Assembly: GCF_018919165.1 (NCBI RefSeq) | Contig: NZ_JAHLQM010000014.1 | Coordinates: forward strand, 1-59,695 | Reading direction: 5' to 3' | From: Amphibacillus sp. MSJ-3 | Lineage (GTDB): Bacteria; Bacillota; Bacilli; Bacillales; Amphibacillaceae | Length of the DNA stretch: 59,695 nt | In this document: in pieces, positions 19,106 through 30,809 of the stretch | Numbering within the stretch: the first letter of the stretch is position 1 | How the letters are laid out: each line of letters starts with the position of its first letter | Translations under genes and position numbers: made by a program | The notes under the pieces: generated by a model | What the model saw: the letters and a program-made list of their open reading frames with translations, nothing else | Databases searched by the model: none | What the model was told of the DNA's origin: nothing

Positions 19106-19645
19106 TTATTTTTGGAAAGGCATGCCAAGTTGAGTTAATAATTCACGAGCTTCTTCGTCTGTGTTAGCTGTTGTAACAATCACGATATCCATCCCACGAA
19201 CTTTACTTACTTGATCATAATCTACTTCCGGGAAAATCAATTGTTCTCTTACACCTAGTGTGTAGTTTCCACGACCATCAAATGCTTTATTAGAAATACC
19301 ACGGAAATCACGAACTCGTGGAAGTGACACATCAATTAGTTTTTGTAAGAAGTCATACATACGCTCACCGCGAAGGGTTACTTTAGCTCCGATCGGCATT
19401 CCTTCACGCAAGCGGAAACCTGCAATTGATTTTTTTGCTTTTGTTACTAAAGGTTTTTGACCAGAAATCAGTGCTAATTCTTGAACTGCACTGTCTAAAA
19501 CTTTAGCATTTTGAACCGCATCACCTACACCCATATTAATGACAATCTTTTCAACTTTAGGTGCTTGCATTACGGAATCATAATTAAATTTTTCTACTAA
19601 TGATTTAACGATTTCTTCGTTATATTTTACTTTTAACTCGTTCAT
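19106..19645 (-). CDS. rplE: 50S ribosomal protein L5
   Basis: 179 residues, full length. It binds 5S rRNA and forms bridge contacts with S13 and P-site tRNA. Recognised by [34 protein letters not shown] and the C-terminal [17 protein letters not shown]. It follows rplX by about 30 bp with AAGGAGG before the ATG. Confidence 0.98.
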   Translation of the reverse strand: MNELKVKYNEEIVKSLVEKFNYDSVMQAPKVEKIVINMGVGDAVQNAKVLDSAVQELALISGQKPLVTKAKKSIAGFRLREGMPIGAKVTLRGERMYDFLQKLIDVSLPRVRDFRGISNKAFDGRGNYTLGVREQLIFPEVDYDQVSKVRGMDIVIVTTANTDEEARELLTQLGMPFQK

Positions 19646-19674
19646 TTGAGTAGCCCTCCTTTCATCGCTAATTA

Positions 19675-19983
19675 TTAATTTAATACTTCACCGGATTTTT
19701 TAGCGATACGAACTTTCTTTCCGTCACGTTCTTCATATCCTACGCGAGTTGGCTCGCCAGTTTTCGGATCAATTGGTAATACATTAGAAACATGGATCGG
19801 TGCTTCTTGCTCCTGGATTCCACCTTGTGGATTATCCTGAGAAGGTTTTTGGTGTTTCTTAACCATGTTTACTCCTTCAACAAGAACACGATCTTTTTTC
19901 GGGAAAACAGCAAGAATCACTCCTTGCTTTCCTTTATCTTTACCGGATAAAACTTTAACTTTATCACCTTTTTTTACATGCAT
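19675..19983 (-). CDS. rplX: 50S ribosomal protein L24
   Basis: 102 residues. A KOW-domain protein that initiates large-subunit assembly; the KOW motif is [20 protein letters not shown] near residues 10-29. ATG follows AAGGAGG. It is 63 bp after rplN. Note that another KOW gene in the operon, next to infA, is broken (13545-13835). Confidence 0.98.
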   Translation of the reverse strand: MHVKKGDKVKVLSGKDKGKQGVILAVFPKKDRVLVEGVNMVKKHQKPSQDNPQGGIQEQEAPIHVSNVLPIDPKTGEPTRVGYEERDGKKVRIAKKSGEVLN

Positions 19984-20045
19984 GCTAGACGCACCTCCTT
20001 ACAAGGCTTTTCATAGAAATCAATTTCCGATAAGTTTGTTAAAAC

Positions 20046-20414
20046 TTATAGTACCTCTGGAGCTAATGAAATAATCTTCATGAATTTCGCATCACGAAGT
20101 TCACGTGCTACTGGACCAAAGATACGTGTCCCTCTTGGACTTTTGTCATCGCGAATAATTACCGCTGCATTTTCATCAAAACGAATATATGAGCCATCTT
20201 TACGACGGACACCTGTTTTAGTTCGTACGATAACAGCTTTAACGACTTCACCCTTCTTAACAACGCCACCAGGTGTTGCGTGTTTCACCGTACATACAAT
20301 TACATCACCAATATTAGCTGTTTTACGACCACTTCCACCTAATACCTTAATCGCTTGGACTTCACGAGCACCAGAATTATCTGCAACTTTCAAACGACTC
20401 TCTTGCTGGATCAT
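20046..20414 (-). CDS. rplN: 50S ribosomal protein L14
   Basis: 122 residues, full length. A beta-barrel protein at the subunit interface that also binds the silencing factor RsfS. Conserved [18 protein letters not shown] and the C-terminal [20 protein letters not shown] are present. It follows rpsQ by 50 bp with GGAGG upstream. Confidence 0.98.
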   Translation of the reverse strand: MIQQESRLKVADNSGAREVQAIKVLGGSGRKTANIGDVIVCTVKHATPGGVVKKGEVVKAVIVRTKTGVRRKDGSYIRFDENAAVIIRDDKSPRGTRIFGPVARELRDAKFMKIISLAPEVL

Positions 20415-20463
20415 ACTGTTGTTACCTCCCTTCGGAATTCATATCCGAGTGAACTTTACTTTT

Positions 20464-20727
20464 TTAGATAATAACTGCTTCTTCAACTATTTCAACTAGT
20501 CTAAAGCGTTTTGTTGCTGACAATGGACGAGTCTCCATAATTGTTACGATATCGCCAATTTTAGCTTGGTTATTCTCATCATGTGCCTTGAACTTCTTAG
20601 TATATTTAACACGTTTTCCATACAGCGGGTGAAATTTATATGTTTCAACAACTACTGTAATTGTTTTGTCCATCTTATCTGAAAAGACACGACCCGTATA
20701 TACTTTACGATTATTACGTTCTGTCAT
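20464..20727 (-). CDS. rpsQ: 30S ribosomal protein S17
   Basis: 87 residues. An OB-fold primary assembly protein binding the 5' domain of 16S r[23 protein letters not shown] and the [19 protein letters not shown] segment identify it. It lies 25 bp after rpmC with GGAGG before the ATG. Confidence 0.98.
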   Translation of the reverse strand: MTERNNRKVYTGRVFSDKMDKTITVVVETYKFHPLYGKRVKYTKKFKAHDENNQAKIGDIVTIMETRPLSATKRFRLVEIVEEAVII

Positions 20728-20752
20728 TTGAGGCTAACCTCCTCTCTACTTT

Positions 20753-20953
20753 CTAGTTATTCACACTAAGCTCTCTTTCACGGACAACAGTTTTCATTCG
20801 AGCAATTGATTTACGTACTTCACGCAGACGTGCAGTGTTTTCCAATTGTCCTGTAGCTAACTGAAAACGTAAGTTGAAAAGCTCTTCTTTTAATGATTTT
20901 ATTTTTTGTTCAATTTCGGCAGTGGTTAGTTCTCTAATTTCATTAGCCTTCAT
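20753..20953 (-). CDS. rpmC: 50S ribosomal protein L29
   Basis: 66 residues starting [15 protein letters not shown], two long helices forming an antiparallel hairpin near the tunnel exit, where trigger factor and the signal recognition particle dock with L23. An open frame extends eight codons further up, but homologues begin at this ATG. The start overlaps the end of rplP, and the upstream GGTGGTG is a weak ribosome site, so expression is likely coupled to rplP. Confidence 0.95.
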   Translation of the reverse strand: MKANEIRELTTAEIEQKIKSLKEELFNLRFQLATGQLENTARLREVRKSIARMKTVVRERELSVNN

Positions 20954-21377
20954 TGATTTCACCACCAATTTCTTCACGTTTTACAAATTTAGTTTTTATC
21001 GGAAGTTTGTGTGCAGCAAGTCGAAGTGCTTCTCTAGCTACTTCTTCAGAAACGCCACCTACTTCAAATAATACTTTCCCTGGTTTTACAACGGCTACCC
21101 AGCCTTCAGGAGCACCTTTACCAGATCCCATTCGAACTTCTAATGGTTTCTTTGTATATGGTTTATCTGGGAAGATTTTAATCCAGACCTTTCCACCACG
21201 TTTCATATAACGAGTCATTGCAATACGTGCAGACTCAATTTGACGACTTGTGATCCAAGCAGGTTCGACAGCTTTCAATCCATAATCACCAAAGCCGACT
21301 TCTTTCCCACCTTTTGCTTGACCATTTAAATGTCCACGATGTTGTTTACGATACTTAACACGTTTAGGCATTAACAT
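20943..21377 (-). CDS. rplP: 50S ribosomal protein L16
   Basis: 144 residues, the size in Bacillus. L16 organises the A-site tRNA pocket and is a late assembly protein. [15 protein letters not shown], the [20 protein letters not shown] block and [17 protein letters not shown] are intact. It follows rpsC by 18 bp and overlaps rpmC. Confidence 0.98.
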   Translation of the reverse strand: MLMPKRVKYRKQHRGHLNGQAKGGKEVGFGDYGLKAVEPAWITSRQIESARIAMTRYMKRGGKVWIKIFPDKPYTKKPLEVRMGSGKGAPEGWVAVVKPGKVLFEVGGVSEEVAREALRLAAHKLPIKTKFVKREEIGGEINEG

Positions 21378-21395
21378 AATGTGTGCCCCCTTCCT

Positions 21396-22037
21396 TTACT
21401 TGTTGTTTTTAGTTGGAAGGACTTCTCCACGATAGATCCACACTTTTACGCCTAGTTTACCGTAAGTTGTGTCTGCTTCTGCATGACCATAATCGATATC
21501 AGCACGAAGTGTGTGTAGTGGTACAGTACCTTCACTATAACTTTCCGCACGAGCCATATCAGCACCGCCTAAACGGCCAGATACTTGTGTACGAATTCCT
21601 TTTGCTCCCGCACGCATTGCACGTTGAATAACTTGTTTTTGTGCACGACGGAATGAAATACGACTTTCTAATTGACGAGCAATATTTTCTGCAACTAATT
21701 TAGCATCCATGTCAGGTTTTTTAATTTCAACAATATTGATGTGAACTTTTTTACCTGTAAGTTGATTTAAGGATTTGCGTAGTGCTTCAACTTCTGAGCC
21801 ACCTTTTCCTATAACCATACCTGGCTTAGCAGTTGAAATAGAAACATTAACTCGATTAGCTGCACGTTCAATTTCTACTTTAGAAACTGCAGCATCTTTT
21901 AAGCGATCCTCTATATATTCACGAATTTTGATGTCTTCATGTAATAAGTCTGCATAATCTTTGCCGGCATACCATCTTGATTCCCAATCGCGGATAACAC
22001 CGACACGAAATCCTACTGGATTAACTTTTTGACCCAC
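21396..22037 (-). CDS. rpsC: 30S ribosomal protein S3
   Basis: 213 residues. N-terminal KH domain with [16 protein letters not shown] near 76-91 and a C-terminal domain with [22 protein letters not shown]3 lines the mRNA entry tunnel and has helicase activity with S4 and S5. Starts [13 protein letters not shown]. Only 3 bp separate it from rplV, indicating coupling. Confidence 0.98.
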   Translation of the reverse strand: MGQKVNPVGFRVGVIRDWESRWYAGKDYADLLHEDIKIREYIEDRLKDAAVSKVEIERAANRVNVSISTAKPGMVIGKGGSEVEALRKSLNQLTGKKVHINIVEIKKPDMDAKLVAENIARQLESRISFRRAQKQVIQRAMRAGAKGIRTQVSGRLGGADMARAESYSEGTVPLHTLRADIDYGHAEADTTYGKLGVKVWIYRGEVLPTKNNK

Positions 22038-22040
22038 AGA

Positions 22041-22382
22041 TTATCCCTCCTTCTTTTCTGATACAGTCACAGTAATATGACTTGTTCTTTTATTGATTTG
22101 ACTTGCACGGCCTTGTGCACGTGGACGGAATCTTTTAAGTGTCACACCTTCATCAACAAAGGCTTCTGATACATAGAGATTATCTACATCCATTTCATAA
22201 TTATGTTCTGCATTTGCGATTGCAGAGTTCAATACTTTCTCAACAACAGCGCTAGCACCACGTGGTGTGTGTTTTAATATAGCAATTGCTTCTCCAACAT
22301 CTTTACCTCGAATTAAATCAACGACCAATCGAACTTTACGAGGAGCAATTCTAACAGTTTTTGCAACAGCTTTAGCTTGCAT
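22041..22382 (-). CDS. rplV: 50S ribosomal protein L22
   Basis: 113 residues. A globular domain plus a beta hairpin that lines the exit tunnel; the hairpin tip [19 protein letters not shown] (about 85-103) shows no insertion or deletion of the type linked to macrolide resistance. ATG follows GGAGG. It lies between rpsS and rpsC as in the standard S10 operon. Confidence 0.98.
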   Translation of the reverse strand: MQAKAVAKTVRIAPRKVRLVVDLIRGKDVGEAIAILKHTPRGASAVVEKVLNSAIANAEHNYEMDVDNLYVSEAFVDEGVTLKRFRPRAQGRASQINKRTSHITVTVSEKKEG

Positions 22383-22402
22383 TAAGAGCGCCTCCTCTCA
22401 TA

Positions 22403-22681
22403 TTAACGTTTTGTATTCTTGTCATCGCCCGAATGTCCTTTAAAAAGACGTGTCGGTGCGAATTCACCTAATTTATGTCCTACCATATCTTCTGTAACAT
22501 AAACCGGTACGTGTTTACGTCCGTCATAAACAGCGATTGTATGTCCCACAAAGTTAGGGAAAATAGTTGATCGACGTGACCAAGATTTCACAACTTGTTT
22601 TTTATTTTCTTCATTCAGTGTTTCAATCTTTTTCATCAAGTGGTCATCTACGAAAGGTCCCTTTTTTAAACTACGACCCAT
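22403..22681 (-). CDS. rpsS: 30S ribosomal protein S19
   Basis: 92 residues starting [15 protein letters not shown], with [20 protein letters not shown] and the [14 protein letters not shown] tail. It sits at the top of the small-subunit head beside S13. ATG follows GGAGG. It is separated from rplB by 57 bp. Confidence 0.98.
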   Translation of the reverse strand: MGRSLKKGPFVDDHLMKKIETLNEENKKQVVKSWSRRSTIFPNFVGHTIAVYDGRKHVPVYVTEDMVGHKLGEFAPTRLFKGHSGDDKNTKR

Positions 22682-22738
22682 ACATAAACCTCCTCCCGCG
22701 ATTGTTGGACGGGTTCAAGTACCCGCCTTTCAATCCCG

Positions 22739-23569
22739 TTATTTTTTACGTGTACGTACGATATACTTGTTTGAGTCTTTATTGCGTTGACGTGTTTTCT
22801 TACCAAGGGCTGGTTTACCCCAAGGTGACACTGGTGATTTACGGCCAATTGGCGCACGTCCTTCACCACCACCGTGTGGGTGATCGTTAGGGTTCATAAC
22901 AGAACCACGAACAGTAGGACGAATACCTTTCCAACGAGAACGTCCAGCTTTACCCGAATGAATCAGTTCATTTTCAATGTTTCCTACTTGACCAACTGTA
23001 GCACGGCAAGTTCCAAGAATTAAACGAACTTCTCCAGATGCCAAGCGAACAAGTACATACTTTCCTTCGCGGCCTAAAATTTGTGCTTCAGCTCCTGCTG
23101 AACGTGCAAGTTGCCCACCACGTCCTGGCTTCAACTCAATATTATGAATAGTTGTACCTACTGGCATATTTATCAATGGTAATGCATTACCCACTTTAAT
23201 GTCTGCATCTTCACCAGAGATGATCTCCTGACCTACTTCAAGCCCTTTTGGTGCTAAAATATAACGTTTTTCACCGTCTGTATAATTGATTAAGGCTATA
23301 TTAGCTGTTCGGTTAGGATCATATTCTATAGTAGCAACGCGACCTGGGATGCCGTCTTTGTTGCGTTTGAAATCAATCACACGGTATTGACGTTTATGTC
23401 CACCGCCTTGATGACGAACCGTTAATTTCCCTTGATTGTTACGGCCACCACGTTTTGATAGTGGTTCTAGAAGCGACTTCTCTGGAGTATCAGTTGTGAT
23501 TTCATTAAAAGCTAAACCTGACATGTTTCGTCTACCGTTTGAAGTTGCTTTATACTTCTTAATCGCCAT
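22739..23569 (-). CDS. rplB: 50S ribosomal protein L2
   Basis: 276 residues. A primary 23S rRNA-binding protein needed for peptidyl-transferase assembly and subunit joining. The conserved His-containing segment [20 protein letters not shown] near residues 219-238 is intact. It follows rplW by about 22 bp with GGAGG before the ATG. Confidence 0.98.
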   Translation of the reverse strand: MAIKKYKATSNGRRNMSGLAFNEITTDTPEKSLLEPLSKRGGRNNQGKLTVRHQGGGHKRQYRVIDFKRNKDGIPGRVATIEYDPNRTANIALINYTDGEKRYILAPKGLEVGQEIISGEDADIKVGNALPLINMPVGTTIHNIELKPGRGGQLARSAGAEAQILGREGKYVLVRLASGEVRLILGTCRATVGQVGNIENELIHSGKAGRSRWKGIRPTVRGSVMNPNDHPHGGGEGRAPIGRKSPVSPWGKPALGKKTRQRNKDSNKYIVRTRKK

Positions 23570-23591
23570 CTTTTTTCCCTCCTTTTATTTC

Positions 23592-23885
23592 TTATTCTAT
23601 ACTTTCAAAGAAATCAAGTTCTTTACTGTCTTCTGATAATTGAACGATTGCTTTTTTACGATCTGGTCGATAACCACTGTGCCGACCCATCCGTTTGAAT
23701 TTACCTTTGATATTTGAAGTGTTTACTTTGACAACTTTCACATCAAAGATTTGTTCAATGGCATCTTTAATTTCAGTTTTGTTTGCAACTTTGCTGACTT
23801 CAAATGTGTATTTCTTATCTACCATTTGATCAGCTGTTTGTTCCGTAATAATTGGGCGCTTAATAATATCACGTGGGTCCTTCAT
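23592..23885 (-). CDS. rplW: 50S ribosomal protein L23
   Basis: 97 residues. L23 forms the docking site for trigger factor and the signal recognition particle at the tunnel exit. [16 protein letters not shown] at the N-terminus and [19 protein letters not shown] in the middle identify it. Its start overlaps the rplD stop by one base, so the two are translationally coupled. Confidence 0.98.
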   Translation of the reverse strand: MKDPRDIIKRPIITEQTADQMVDKKYTFEVSKVANKTEIKDAIEQIFDVKVVKVNTSNIKGKFKRMGRHSGYRPDRKKAIVQLSEDSKELDFFESIE

Positions 23886-24508
23886 TATGCAAGCACCTCC
23901 TCTATTGATTCGACTGCGTCTTTTGTAATAATCAGTCTGTCATGTGCAAGGATATCTAATATATTAAGATGACTTGCTTGTAATACTTTTACTTTTTGTA
24001 AATTATTCGCACTCTTCATGATCACTTCATCTTTTTCACTTGTTACAATCAGTGCTTTTTCATTTACATTTAAAGCGTTTAGCAGATTAATAACTTCCTT
24101 TGTTTTAGGTGTATCAATTGCTAAAGCGTCTAATACAGTTAAGTTTTCTTCTGTAACTTTAGTAGACAGTGCTGATTTAAGTGCTAAGCGTCTAACTTTC
24201 TTCGGCAATTTGTAGCTATAGCTACGTGGAGTTGGTCCGAAGACAACACCACCACCTACCCATTGAGGTGATCGAATAGATCCTTGGCGTGCACGTCCTG
24301 TTCCTTTTTGACGCCATGGTTTACGTCCACCACCGCTAACTGCCGAACGGTTTTTCACTGCATGAGTCCCTTGACGTTTTGATGCTTGTTGCATAACAAC
24401 AGCATCGTGTAAAGCATGTTGATTTGGTTCGATACCAAATACCACATCATTCAATTCAATATCGCCTACTTGCGATCCGCTTTGGTTATATAGTGCTACT
24501 TTAGGCAT
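23885..24508 (-). CDS. rplD: 50S ribosomal protein L4
   Basis: 207 residues. A globular domain plus a long loop (about 40-95, rich in Arg/Gly, with [19 protein letters not shown]) that reaches the exit tunnel constriction; the normal sequence suggests no macrolide-resistance change. In enterobacteria L4 also regulates the S10 operon by binding the leader; a leader is present here before rpsJ, but no proof of L4 control. Confidence 0.98.
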   Translation of the reverse strand: MPKVALYNQSGSQVGDIELNDVVFGIEPNQHALHDAVVMQQASKRQGTHAVKNRSAVSGGGRKPWRQKGTGRARQGSIRSPQWVGGGVVFGPTPRSYSYKLPKKVRRLALKSALSTKVTEENLTVLDALAIDTPKTKEVINLLNALNVNEKALIVTSEKDEVIMKSANNLQKVKVLQASHLNILDILAHDRLIITKDAVESIEEVLA

Positions 24509-24533
24509 GACATATCCTCCCTTCGACTTGTAT

Positions 24534-25166
24534 TTAGTTAGCCTTTACTGCACTCGTAACTTTTACGAATGATTTTCTTGATCCCGGAATGTTACCTTTG
24601 ATTAATAGTAGGTTTCGTTCAACATCAACTTTCACGATCTCTAAATTTTGAATAGTTGTTGTTTCGCCACCCATTTGACCTGGTAATTTCTTACCTTTCA
24701 TTACACGAGCAGGTTCAGCTGAAGCTCCCATTGAACCTGGTCCTCTATGATAGTGCGAACCGTGTGACATTGGTCCACGAGCTTGGTTATGACGTTTAAT
24801 GGCACCTTGAAATCCTTTACCTTTCGAAGTACCTGTTACATCAATTTTATCTCCTGCTTTGAAAACCTCTACGCTAAGCTCTTGACCGACTTCATAGTCA
24901 TCTAGCTTCACGTTACGGAATTCACGAACGAAGCGCTTAGGATTAGTGCTCGCTTTTGCAGCATGTCCTTTCGCTGGCTTATTCGCATTCGCTTCTTTCT
25001 GATCAGCAAAACCAACTTGAATCGCTTCGTAGCCGTCATTTTCTAATGTTCTCTTTTGGAGAACAACATTAGGTTCAGCTTGAACTACTGTTACTGGAAT
25101 TAACTCACCTTCTTCGGTGAATACTTGTGTCATGCCGACTTTACGACCTAAGATTCCTTTCGTCAT
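24534..25166 (-). CDS. rplC: 50S ribosomal protein L3
   Basis: 210 residues. One of the two proteins that start large-subunit assembly; a loop with [20 protein letters not shown] (about 132-151) reaches the peptidyl-transferase centre. [16 protein letters not shown] is the usual start. ATG follows GGAGG. It comes 25 bp after rpsJ. Confidence 0.98.
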   Translation of the reverse strand: MTKGILGRKVGMTQVFTEEGELIPVTVVQAEPNVVLQKRTLENDGYEAIQVGFADQKEANANKPAKGHAAKASTNPKRFVREFRNVKLDDYEVGQELSVEVFKAGDKIDVTGTSKGKGFQGAIKRHNQARGPMSHGSHYHRGPGSMGASAEPARVMKGKKLPGQMGGETTTIQNLEIVKVDVERNLLLIKGNIPGSRKSFVKVTSAVKAN

Positions 25167-25191
25167 CCGTTACACCTCCTGAAAATTTGAA

Positions 25192-25660
<469 letters not shown>

Positions 25661-25812
25661 GGTTTATCGGTAAAAAAATTGCTTTTTTCATTGAATAATA
25701 CTATTTTTTTAAAAATAATGAGATTCACTATTAAAAATGGTGAATTAGACATGATCATGTTCTTAATTCAGAGATGAAATTGCACTTTTAATCTTAGCTT
25801 GTTTAATAGGTA
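25661..25812. other. Spacer between tuf and the S10 promoter
   Basis: About 150 bp of AT-rich DNA with no gene. In some relatives an unrelated gene sits between tuf and rpsJ; none is present here. Confidence 0.4.
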
Positions 25813-25851
25813 ATAAAAAAAGAGTAACGAATTGAATCGCTACTCTTTTAG
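25813..25851 (-). terminator. Terminator of tuf
   Basis: AAAGAGTAGCG pairs with CGTTACTCTTT (one G-T) around a short loop, followed by TTTTTTT on the minus strand. It starts about 10 bp past the tuf stop. Confidence 0.9.
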
Positions 25852-25858
25852 ATAAGTC

Positions 25859-27049
25859 TTATTTTTCAATATTTGATACAACACCTGAACCAACAGTACG
25901 TCCACCTTCACGGATTGAGAAGCGAGTTCCTTCTTCAATAGCGATTGGTGAAATCAATTCAACATTCATTTCAACGTTGTCGCCTGGCATAACCATTTCA
26001 ACACCTTCTGGAAGACGAATGATTCCAGTTACGTCCGTTGTACGGAAGTAAAATTGTGGGCGGTAGTTATCAAAGAATGGAGTGTGACGTCCACCTTCTT
26101 CTTTTGATAGTACGTAAACTTCTGCTTTAAAATTTGTGTGTGGTGTAATTGTACCTGGTTTAGCAAGTACTTGACCACGGTTAACGTCTTCACGAGCAAC
26201 ACCACGTAATAATGCACCAATGTTGTCACCAGCTTCAGCGTAATCAAGAAGTTTACGGAACATTTCAACTCCTGTAACTGTTGTTTTGCTTGGAGCTTCT
26301 GCAAGACCAATGATCTCAACTTCATCCCCTACGCGAACTTCTCCACGTTCAACACGACCAGTTGCAACAGTACCACGTCCAGTGATTGAGAATACATCCT
26401 CAACTGGCATCATGAATGGTTTGTCAGTGTCACGTTCTGGAGTTGGAATATATTCATCAACTGCAGCCATAAGCTCAACAATTTTTTCTTCGTATTCAGG
26501 ATCGCCTTCTAGTGCTTTTAGAGCTGAACCAGTAATAACTGGTACATCATCACCAGGGAAGTCATATTCTGATAATAGGTCACGTACTTCCATTTCTACT
26601 AATTCAAGAAGTTCTTCATCGTCAACCATATCTGCTTTGTTTAAGAATACAACGAATGCAGGTACACCAACGTTACGTGAAAGCAAGATGTGTTCACGAG
26701 TTTGTGGCATTGGACCATCAGCAGCAGACACAACTAGGATAGCTCCATCCATTTGTGCAGCACCAGTGATCATGTTTTTAACGTAGTCAGCGTGTCCTGG
26801 ACAGTCTACGTGTGCATAGTGACGAGTGTCAGTTTCATATTCAACGTGTGAAGTTGAGATTGTAATTCCACGCTCTTTTTCTTCTGGTGCACCGTCGATT
26901 TGGTCATAACCCATCGCTGATCCTTCACCATTTTTCTTTGCCATTACTGTAGTAATAGCAGCAGTTAAAGTTGTTTTACCATGGTCAACGTGACCAAGAG
27001 TACCAACGTTTACGTGTTGTTTTGAACGGTCAAATTTTTCTTTACCCAT
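25859..27049 (-). CDS. tuf: Elongation factor Tu
   Basis: 396 residues, full length. A GTPase delivering aminoacyl-tRNA to the ribosome. G1 GHVDHGKT at 19-26, G3 DCPGH at 82-86 and G4 NKAD near 137-140, followed by the two beta-barrel domains; the C-terminus [16 protein letters not shown] is standard. Residue 18 is Leu where most relatives have Ile. It has its own consensus promoter in the 127-bp gap after fusA and its own terminator, allowing much higher expression than neighbours. Confidence 0.99.
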   Translation of the reverse strand: MGKEKFDRSKQHVNVGTLGHVDHGKTTLTAAITTVMAKKNGEGSAMGYDQIDGAPEEKERGITISTSHVEYETDTRHYAHVDCPGHADYVKNMITGAAQMDGAILVVSAADGPMPQTREHILLSRNVGVPAFVVFLNKADMVDDEELLELVEMEVRDLLSEYDFPGDDVPVITGSALKALEGDPEYEEKIVELMAAVDEYIPTPERDTDKPFMMPVEDVFSITGRGTVATGRVERGEVRVGDEVEIIGLAEAPSKTTVTGVEMFRKLLDYAEAGDNIGALLRGVAREDVNRGQVLAKPGTITPHTNFKAEVYVLSKEEGGRHTPFFDNYRPQFYFRTTDVTGIIRLPEGVEMVMPGDNVEMNVELISPIAIEEGTRFSIREGGRTVGSGVVSNIEK

Positions 27050-27113
27050 TTATAGTTCCTCCTTTAATAAATAAAAGTTGTTTTTTTATGACATGTATAT
27101 TCGCTTAACTACT

Positions 27114-27142
27114 ATTATACTTAGTAGTAGACAAGCTTTCAA
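27114..27142 (-). promoter_or_regulatory. Promoter of tuf
   Basis: TTGAAA (27137-27142), 17 bp, TATAAT (27114-27119) on the minus strand, between fusA and tuf. Confidence 0.8.
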
Positions 27143-27176
27143 TACAAGTTATACTTTATTTTTTGAAAAAAATCAA

Positions 27177-29255
27177 TTATTCACCAGCGTTTTTCTTAAT
27201 AATTTCCTCTGCAATACTCTTAGGTACTTCTTCATAGTGATCGAAGAACATTGTGTAAGTTCCACGTCCTTGAGTATTAGAGCGTAGCGCTGTTGCATAA
27301 CCAAACATTTCAGCTAGTGGAACAAACGCATTAACAATTTGTGCGTTTCCACGTGCGTCCATACCATCTACACGTCCACGACGTGATGTGATATCACCCA
27401 TAATGTCTCCCATGTATTCTTCAGGAATAACAACTTCAACCTTCATCATCGGTTCGAGTAATACAGGGTTACATTTGTTTTTCGCATTTCTTAACGCCAT
27501 AGATGCAGCAACTTTAAAGGCAGTTTCATTCGAGTCAACATCATGGTAGCTACCATCATAAAGTGTTGCTTTAACATCAATTAATGGATAACCGGCAATA
27601 ACTCCGTTTTCCATTGACTCTTTAATTCCAGCTTCAACAGAAGGAATATATTCACGTGGGACAACCCCACCAACGATTTTATTAATAAATTCAAAGCCTG
27701 CGCCTTCTTCGTTTGGTTCGAATTTAACCCATACGTGACCATATTGCCCACGTCCACCTGATTGACGAACGAACTTACCTTCAACTTCAGCTGAACCGCG
27801 GAATGTTTCACGATATGAAACTTGCGGAGCTCCAACGTTTGCATCAACTTTGAACTCACGTCTTAAACGGTCAACAATAATATCTAGGTGAAGTTCACCC
27901 ATACCAGAAATAATTGTTTGGCCTGTTTCAGCGTTTGTTTCTGTCTTAAATGTTGGATCCTCTTCTGCTAGTTTACCTAAGGCAATTGACATCTTATCTT
28001 GATCTGCTTTTGATTTAGGTTCAATAGCAACTGAGATAACTGGCTCTGGGAATTCCATTGATTCAAGAATAACGAGATTCTTCTCATCACATAGAGTATC
28101 CCCTGTTGCTGTATCTTTCAAACCAACAGCCCCAGCAATATCACCAGAATATACTTCACTAATTTCTTGTCTTGAGTTTGCGTGCATTTGTAGGATACGT
28201 CCGACACGTTCACGCTTCCCTTTTGTTGGGTTTTGTACATATGATCCCGCTTTTAATGTACCTGAATAAACACGGAAGAATGTAAGTTTACCAACAAACG
28301 GGTCTGTTGCTACTTTAAAAGCAAGAGCAGAAAACGGTTCTTTGTCATCTGCTTTACGAACAGTTTCCTCACCTGTATCTGGAACAATTCCATCAATTGG
28401 CGGGATATCTGTTGGTGATGGAAGATAGTCAACCACACCATCAATTAAAAGTTGTACCCCTTTATTCTTAAATGCTGAACCACAAAATACTGGGAAGAAT
28501 TCAACACTCAATGTTGCTGTACGGACAGCTTGGCGAAGTTCATCTTTAGAAATTTCCTCGCCTTCTAAATAACGCATCATTAAATCTTCATCTAATTCTG
28601 CAACAGATTCGACAAGATCCATACGTAATTCTTCAGCTTTATCTATTAATTCTGCTGGTATTTCTTTCGCTTCAGTAACAGTTCCAAGATCATCTTCATA
28701 ATAGAAAGCTTTCATCTCGATAAGATCAATAATTCCTTCAAATTGATCTTCAGCACCAATTGGATATTGGACAGGATGAACGTTTGCCCCAAGGCGATCC
28801 TTTAATGTTCCAACTGCGTATAAGAAGTCTGCACCTGTTTTATCCATTTTATTAACAAAGACAATACGTGGTACGCCATATGTTGTTGCTTGACGCCATA
28901 CTGTTTCTGTTTGTGGTTCCACACCAGATTGTGCATCTAGTACAGTAACCGCACCATCTAACACACGTAATGAACGTTCAACTTCTACAGTGAAATCAAC
29001 GTGTCCCGGTGTATCAATGATATTAATTCGATGGCCCTTCCATTGAGCGGTTGTAGCAGCAGAAGTGATTGTAATCCCACGTTCTTGCTCTTGCTCCATC
29101 CAGTCCATTTGGGAAGCACCTTCGTGTGTTTCACCAATTTTATGGATTTTACCTGTGTAAAACAAAATACGTTCTGTAGTTGTTGTTTTACCAGCATCAA
29201 TATGAGCCATGATGCCGATATTACGGGTTTTCTCCAAGGAGAACTCTCTAGCCAT
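27177..29255 (-). CDS. fusA: Elongation factor G
   Basis: 692 residues, the usual Bacillus size. A GTPase that drives translocation and, with RRF, ribosome recycling. P-loop AHIDAGKT at 17-24, switch [11 protein letters not shown] near 81-89, and G4 NKMDKTGA. Domains II-V follow in order; [14 protein letters not shown] marks domain IV. ATG follows AAGGAG. It lies in rpsL-rpsG-fusA-tuf order. No features of the fusidic-acid-resistant FusA paralogue were noticed. Confidence 0.99.
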   Translation of the reverse strand: MAREFSLEKTRNIGIMAHIDAGKTTTTERILFYTGKIHKIGETHEGASQMDWMEQEQERGITITSAATTAQWKGHRINIIDTPGHVDFTVEVERSLRVLDGAVTVLDAQSGVEPQTETVWRQATTYGVPRIVFVNKMDKTGADFLYAVGTLKDRLGANVHPVQYPIGAEDQFEGIIDLIEMKAFYYEDDLGTVTEAKEIPAELIDKAEELRMDLVESVAELDEDLMMRYLEGEEISKDELRQAVRTATLSVEFFPVFCGSAFKNKGVQLLIDGVVDYLPSPTDIPPIDGIVPDTGEETVRKADDKEPFSALAFKVATDPFVGKLTFFRVYSGTLKAGSYVQNPTKGKRERVGRILQMHANSRQEISEVYSGDIAGAVGLKDTATGDTLCDEKNLVILESMEFPEPVISVAIEPKSKADQDKMSIALGKLAEEDPTFKTETNAETGQTIISGMGELHLDIIVDRLRREFKVDANVGAPQVSYRETFRGSAEVEGKFVRQSGGRGQYGHVWVKFEPNEEGAGFEFINKIVGGVVPREYIPSVEAGIKESMENGVIAGYPLIDVKATLYDGSYHDVDSNETAFKVAASMALRNAKNKCNPVLLEPMMKVEVVIPEEYMGDIMGDITSRRGRVDGMDARGNAQIVNAFVPLAEMFGYATALRSNTQGRGTYTMFFDHYEEVPKSIAEEIIKKNAGE

Positions 29256-29365
29256 AATTCTTTCTCCTTCCTTTTTACTTAGTCAGTTTTCTAGTATGTT
29301 TAAATGGCATTTATCAAACTCTTGCAATTTGTTCGTTTGCGCAAAGTAAGATTGTTTTAATTAAA

Positions 29366-29836
29366 TTACCAGCGATAATGAGCAAATGCTTTGTTCGCTT
29401 CAGCCATCTTGTGTAATTCTTCTCGTTTTTTAACAGATGCACCTGTATTATTTGAAGCATCCAAGATTTCATTCGCAAGACGCTCTTCCATTGTTTTTTC
29501 TCCTCGTAGACGAGAGTAATTAACAATATAACGAAGACCTAGCGCTTGACGACGTTCTGGACGAACTTCCATTGGTACTTGGTAGTTTGAACCTCCAACA
29601 CGACGAGCGCGCACCTCTAAAACAGGCATAACATTTTTCATAGCTTGTTCAAAAACATCAATAGCTGGTTGACCACTGCGTTCTTCAACAAGTTCAAATG
29701 CACGATAAAGAATTTTTTGCGCTTTTCCTCTTTTACCGTCAATCATAATTTGATTGATAAGTCGAGTAACAAGCTTAGAGTTGTATAACGGATCTGGTAA
29801 GACATCACGTTTAGCTACAGGACCTTTACGTGGCAT
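29366..29836 (-). CDS. rpsG: 30S ribosomal protein S7
   Basis: 156 residues. A primary assembly protein for the 16S 3' domain, close to the E-site t[23 protein letters not shown] and [20 protein letters not shown] are conserved. It follows rpsL by 38 bp with GGAGG before the ATG. In enterobacteria S7 regulates the str operon; no equivalent site was recognised. Confidence 0.98.
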   Translation of the reverse strand: MPRKGPVAKRDVLPDPLYNSKLVTRLINQIMIDGKRGKAQKILYRAFELVEERSGQPAIDVFEQAMKNVMPVLEVRARRVGGSNYQVPMEVRPERRQALGLRYIVNYSRLRGEKTMEERLANEILDASNNTGASVKKREELHKMAEANKAFAHYRW

Positions 29837-29874
29837 AGTCTAACCTCCTTTCATCTATTTCAATCATAAATTTT

Positions 29875-30288
29875 CTAGTTTTTTGGGCGTTTCGCTCCAT
29901 ATTTAGAGCGACCTTGCATACGTCCTTCAACACCTGCTGTATCTAACGCACCACGAACAATGTGATAGCGCACACCAGGTAAGTCTTTCACACGACCTCC
30001 ACGGATAAGGACAACACTGTGTTCTTGTAGATTGTGTCCAATCCCAGGGATATATGCTGTCACTTCAATTCCATTTGTTAAACGAACACGAGCATATTTA
30101 CGCAATGCAGAGTTCGGTTTCTTAGGAGTCAACGTTCCAACACGTGTACAAACACCACGTTTTTGTGGTGAAGCAGTATCAGTCAATGACTTTTTGAAAC
30201 TGTTGTAACCTTTTCCTAGAGCAGGAGAGTCAGATCCTTTTGTTTTAGTAACACGTCCTTTGCGGACAAGTTGATTAATTGTAGGCAT
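29875..30288 (-). CDS. rpsL: 30S ribosomal protein S12
   Basis: 137 residues. A decoding-centre protein. The [19 protein letters not shown] segment carries the wild-type Lys found in streptomycin-sensitive strains, and the second loop [14 protein letters not shown] is also unaltered. It follows rplGB by 110 bp. Ribosome site AAGGAGG. Confidence 0.98.
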   Translation of the reverse strand: MPTINQLVRKGRVTKTKGSDSPALGKGYNSFKKSLTDTASPQKRGVCTRVGTLTPKKPNSALRKYARVRLTNGIEVTAYIPGIGHNLQEHSVVLIRGGRVKDLPGVRYHIVRGALDTAGVEGRMQGRSKYGAKRPKN

Positions 30289-30398
30289 TTACTTTTTCCT
30301 CCTTTCCTTCACAATTGTAATACCACACATCCAGGCGGTTCATTTTATAAGCAAAAACAAAGTCTTCATGAATCAAGCATGCTCAATCCATCAAAACT

Positions 30399-30650
30399 TC
30401 ACTGCTTTATCGCTACTACTGCTGTTCCAACCTCAATTCCACAAGCTTCTCCGAGTCGTTTCTTAGATTCTACCAATTCATATGGGATGTTCAATTGATC
30501 TGCCAAGCCTAAGATCTTCACTTTCAGATCAGAGTCAATATCTGTTGCAACAACAATTTGACTTACTTCTCCAGATTTCATGGTTTTACTTGCTTGCTTT
30601 ATACCTATTACTAAACGATCTTTTGCTTGTGTTACTTTTTCATAAGACAT
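30399..30650 (-). CDS. rplGB: L7Ae-family K-turn-binding protein (YbxF type)
   Basis: 83 residues from MSYEKVTQAKDRLVIG, chosen because GGAGG lies 8 nt upstream; an open frame 18 codons longer is leader sequence. An L7Ae/L30e-fold protein that binds kink-turn RNA; in B. subtilis YbxF associates with ribosomes. VATDIDSDLKVKILGLADQ and the C-terminal EACGIEVGTAVVAIK match. It sits between rpoC and rpsL as in Bacillus and has its own promoter at 30695-30723. Confidence 0.92.
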   Translation of the reverse strand: MSYEKVTQAKDRLVIGIKQASKTMKSGEVSQIVVATDIDSDLKVKILGLADQLNIPYELVESKKRLGEACGIEVGTAVVAIKQ

Positions 30651-30692
30651 TTCCATATCCTCCAAAGTATTAGGGTAACAGAAGCACCTTGA

Positions 30693-30772
30693 ATATAGTA
30701 CCACCCTGACAAATCAATGTCAACTCAAAATTAAGTATGTTAAATAATTTTTAAGTTAAAGTGGTACTATAT
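30693..30772. repeat. 12-bp perfect inverted repeat around the rplGB promoter
   Basis: ATATAGTACCAC (30693-30704) and GTGGTACTATAT (30761-30772) are exact inverted copies separated by 56 bp. The left arm includes the -10 box, and the right arm lies upstream of the -35. It could be a two-site operator, or a long-loop fold at the end of the rpoC message. Confidence 0.55.
30695..30723 (-). promoter_or_regulatory. Promoter of rplGB-rpsL-rpsG-fusA
   Basis: Consensus TTGACA (30718-30723), 17 bp, TACTAT (30695-30700) on the minus strand in the rpoC-rplGB gap. Confidence 0.8.
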
Positions 30773-30809
30773 TTTTTAGTGCCAAATTTCTTACTTGTCT
30801 GTGTACTAA

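Noticed and set aside
26286-26786. Plus-strand 166-codon open frame opposite tuf
   Set aside because: Antisense shadow of tuf, rich in Ser and Thr from reversed codons; no start signals.
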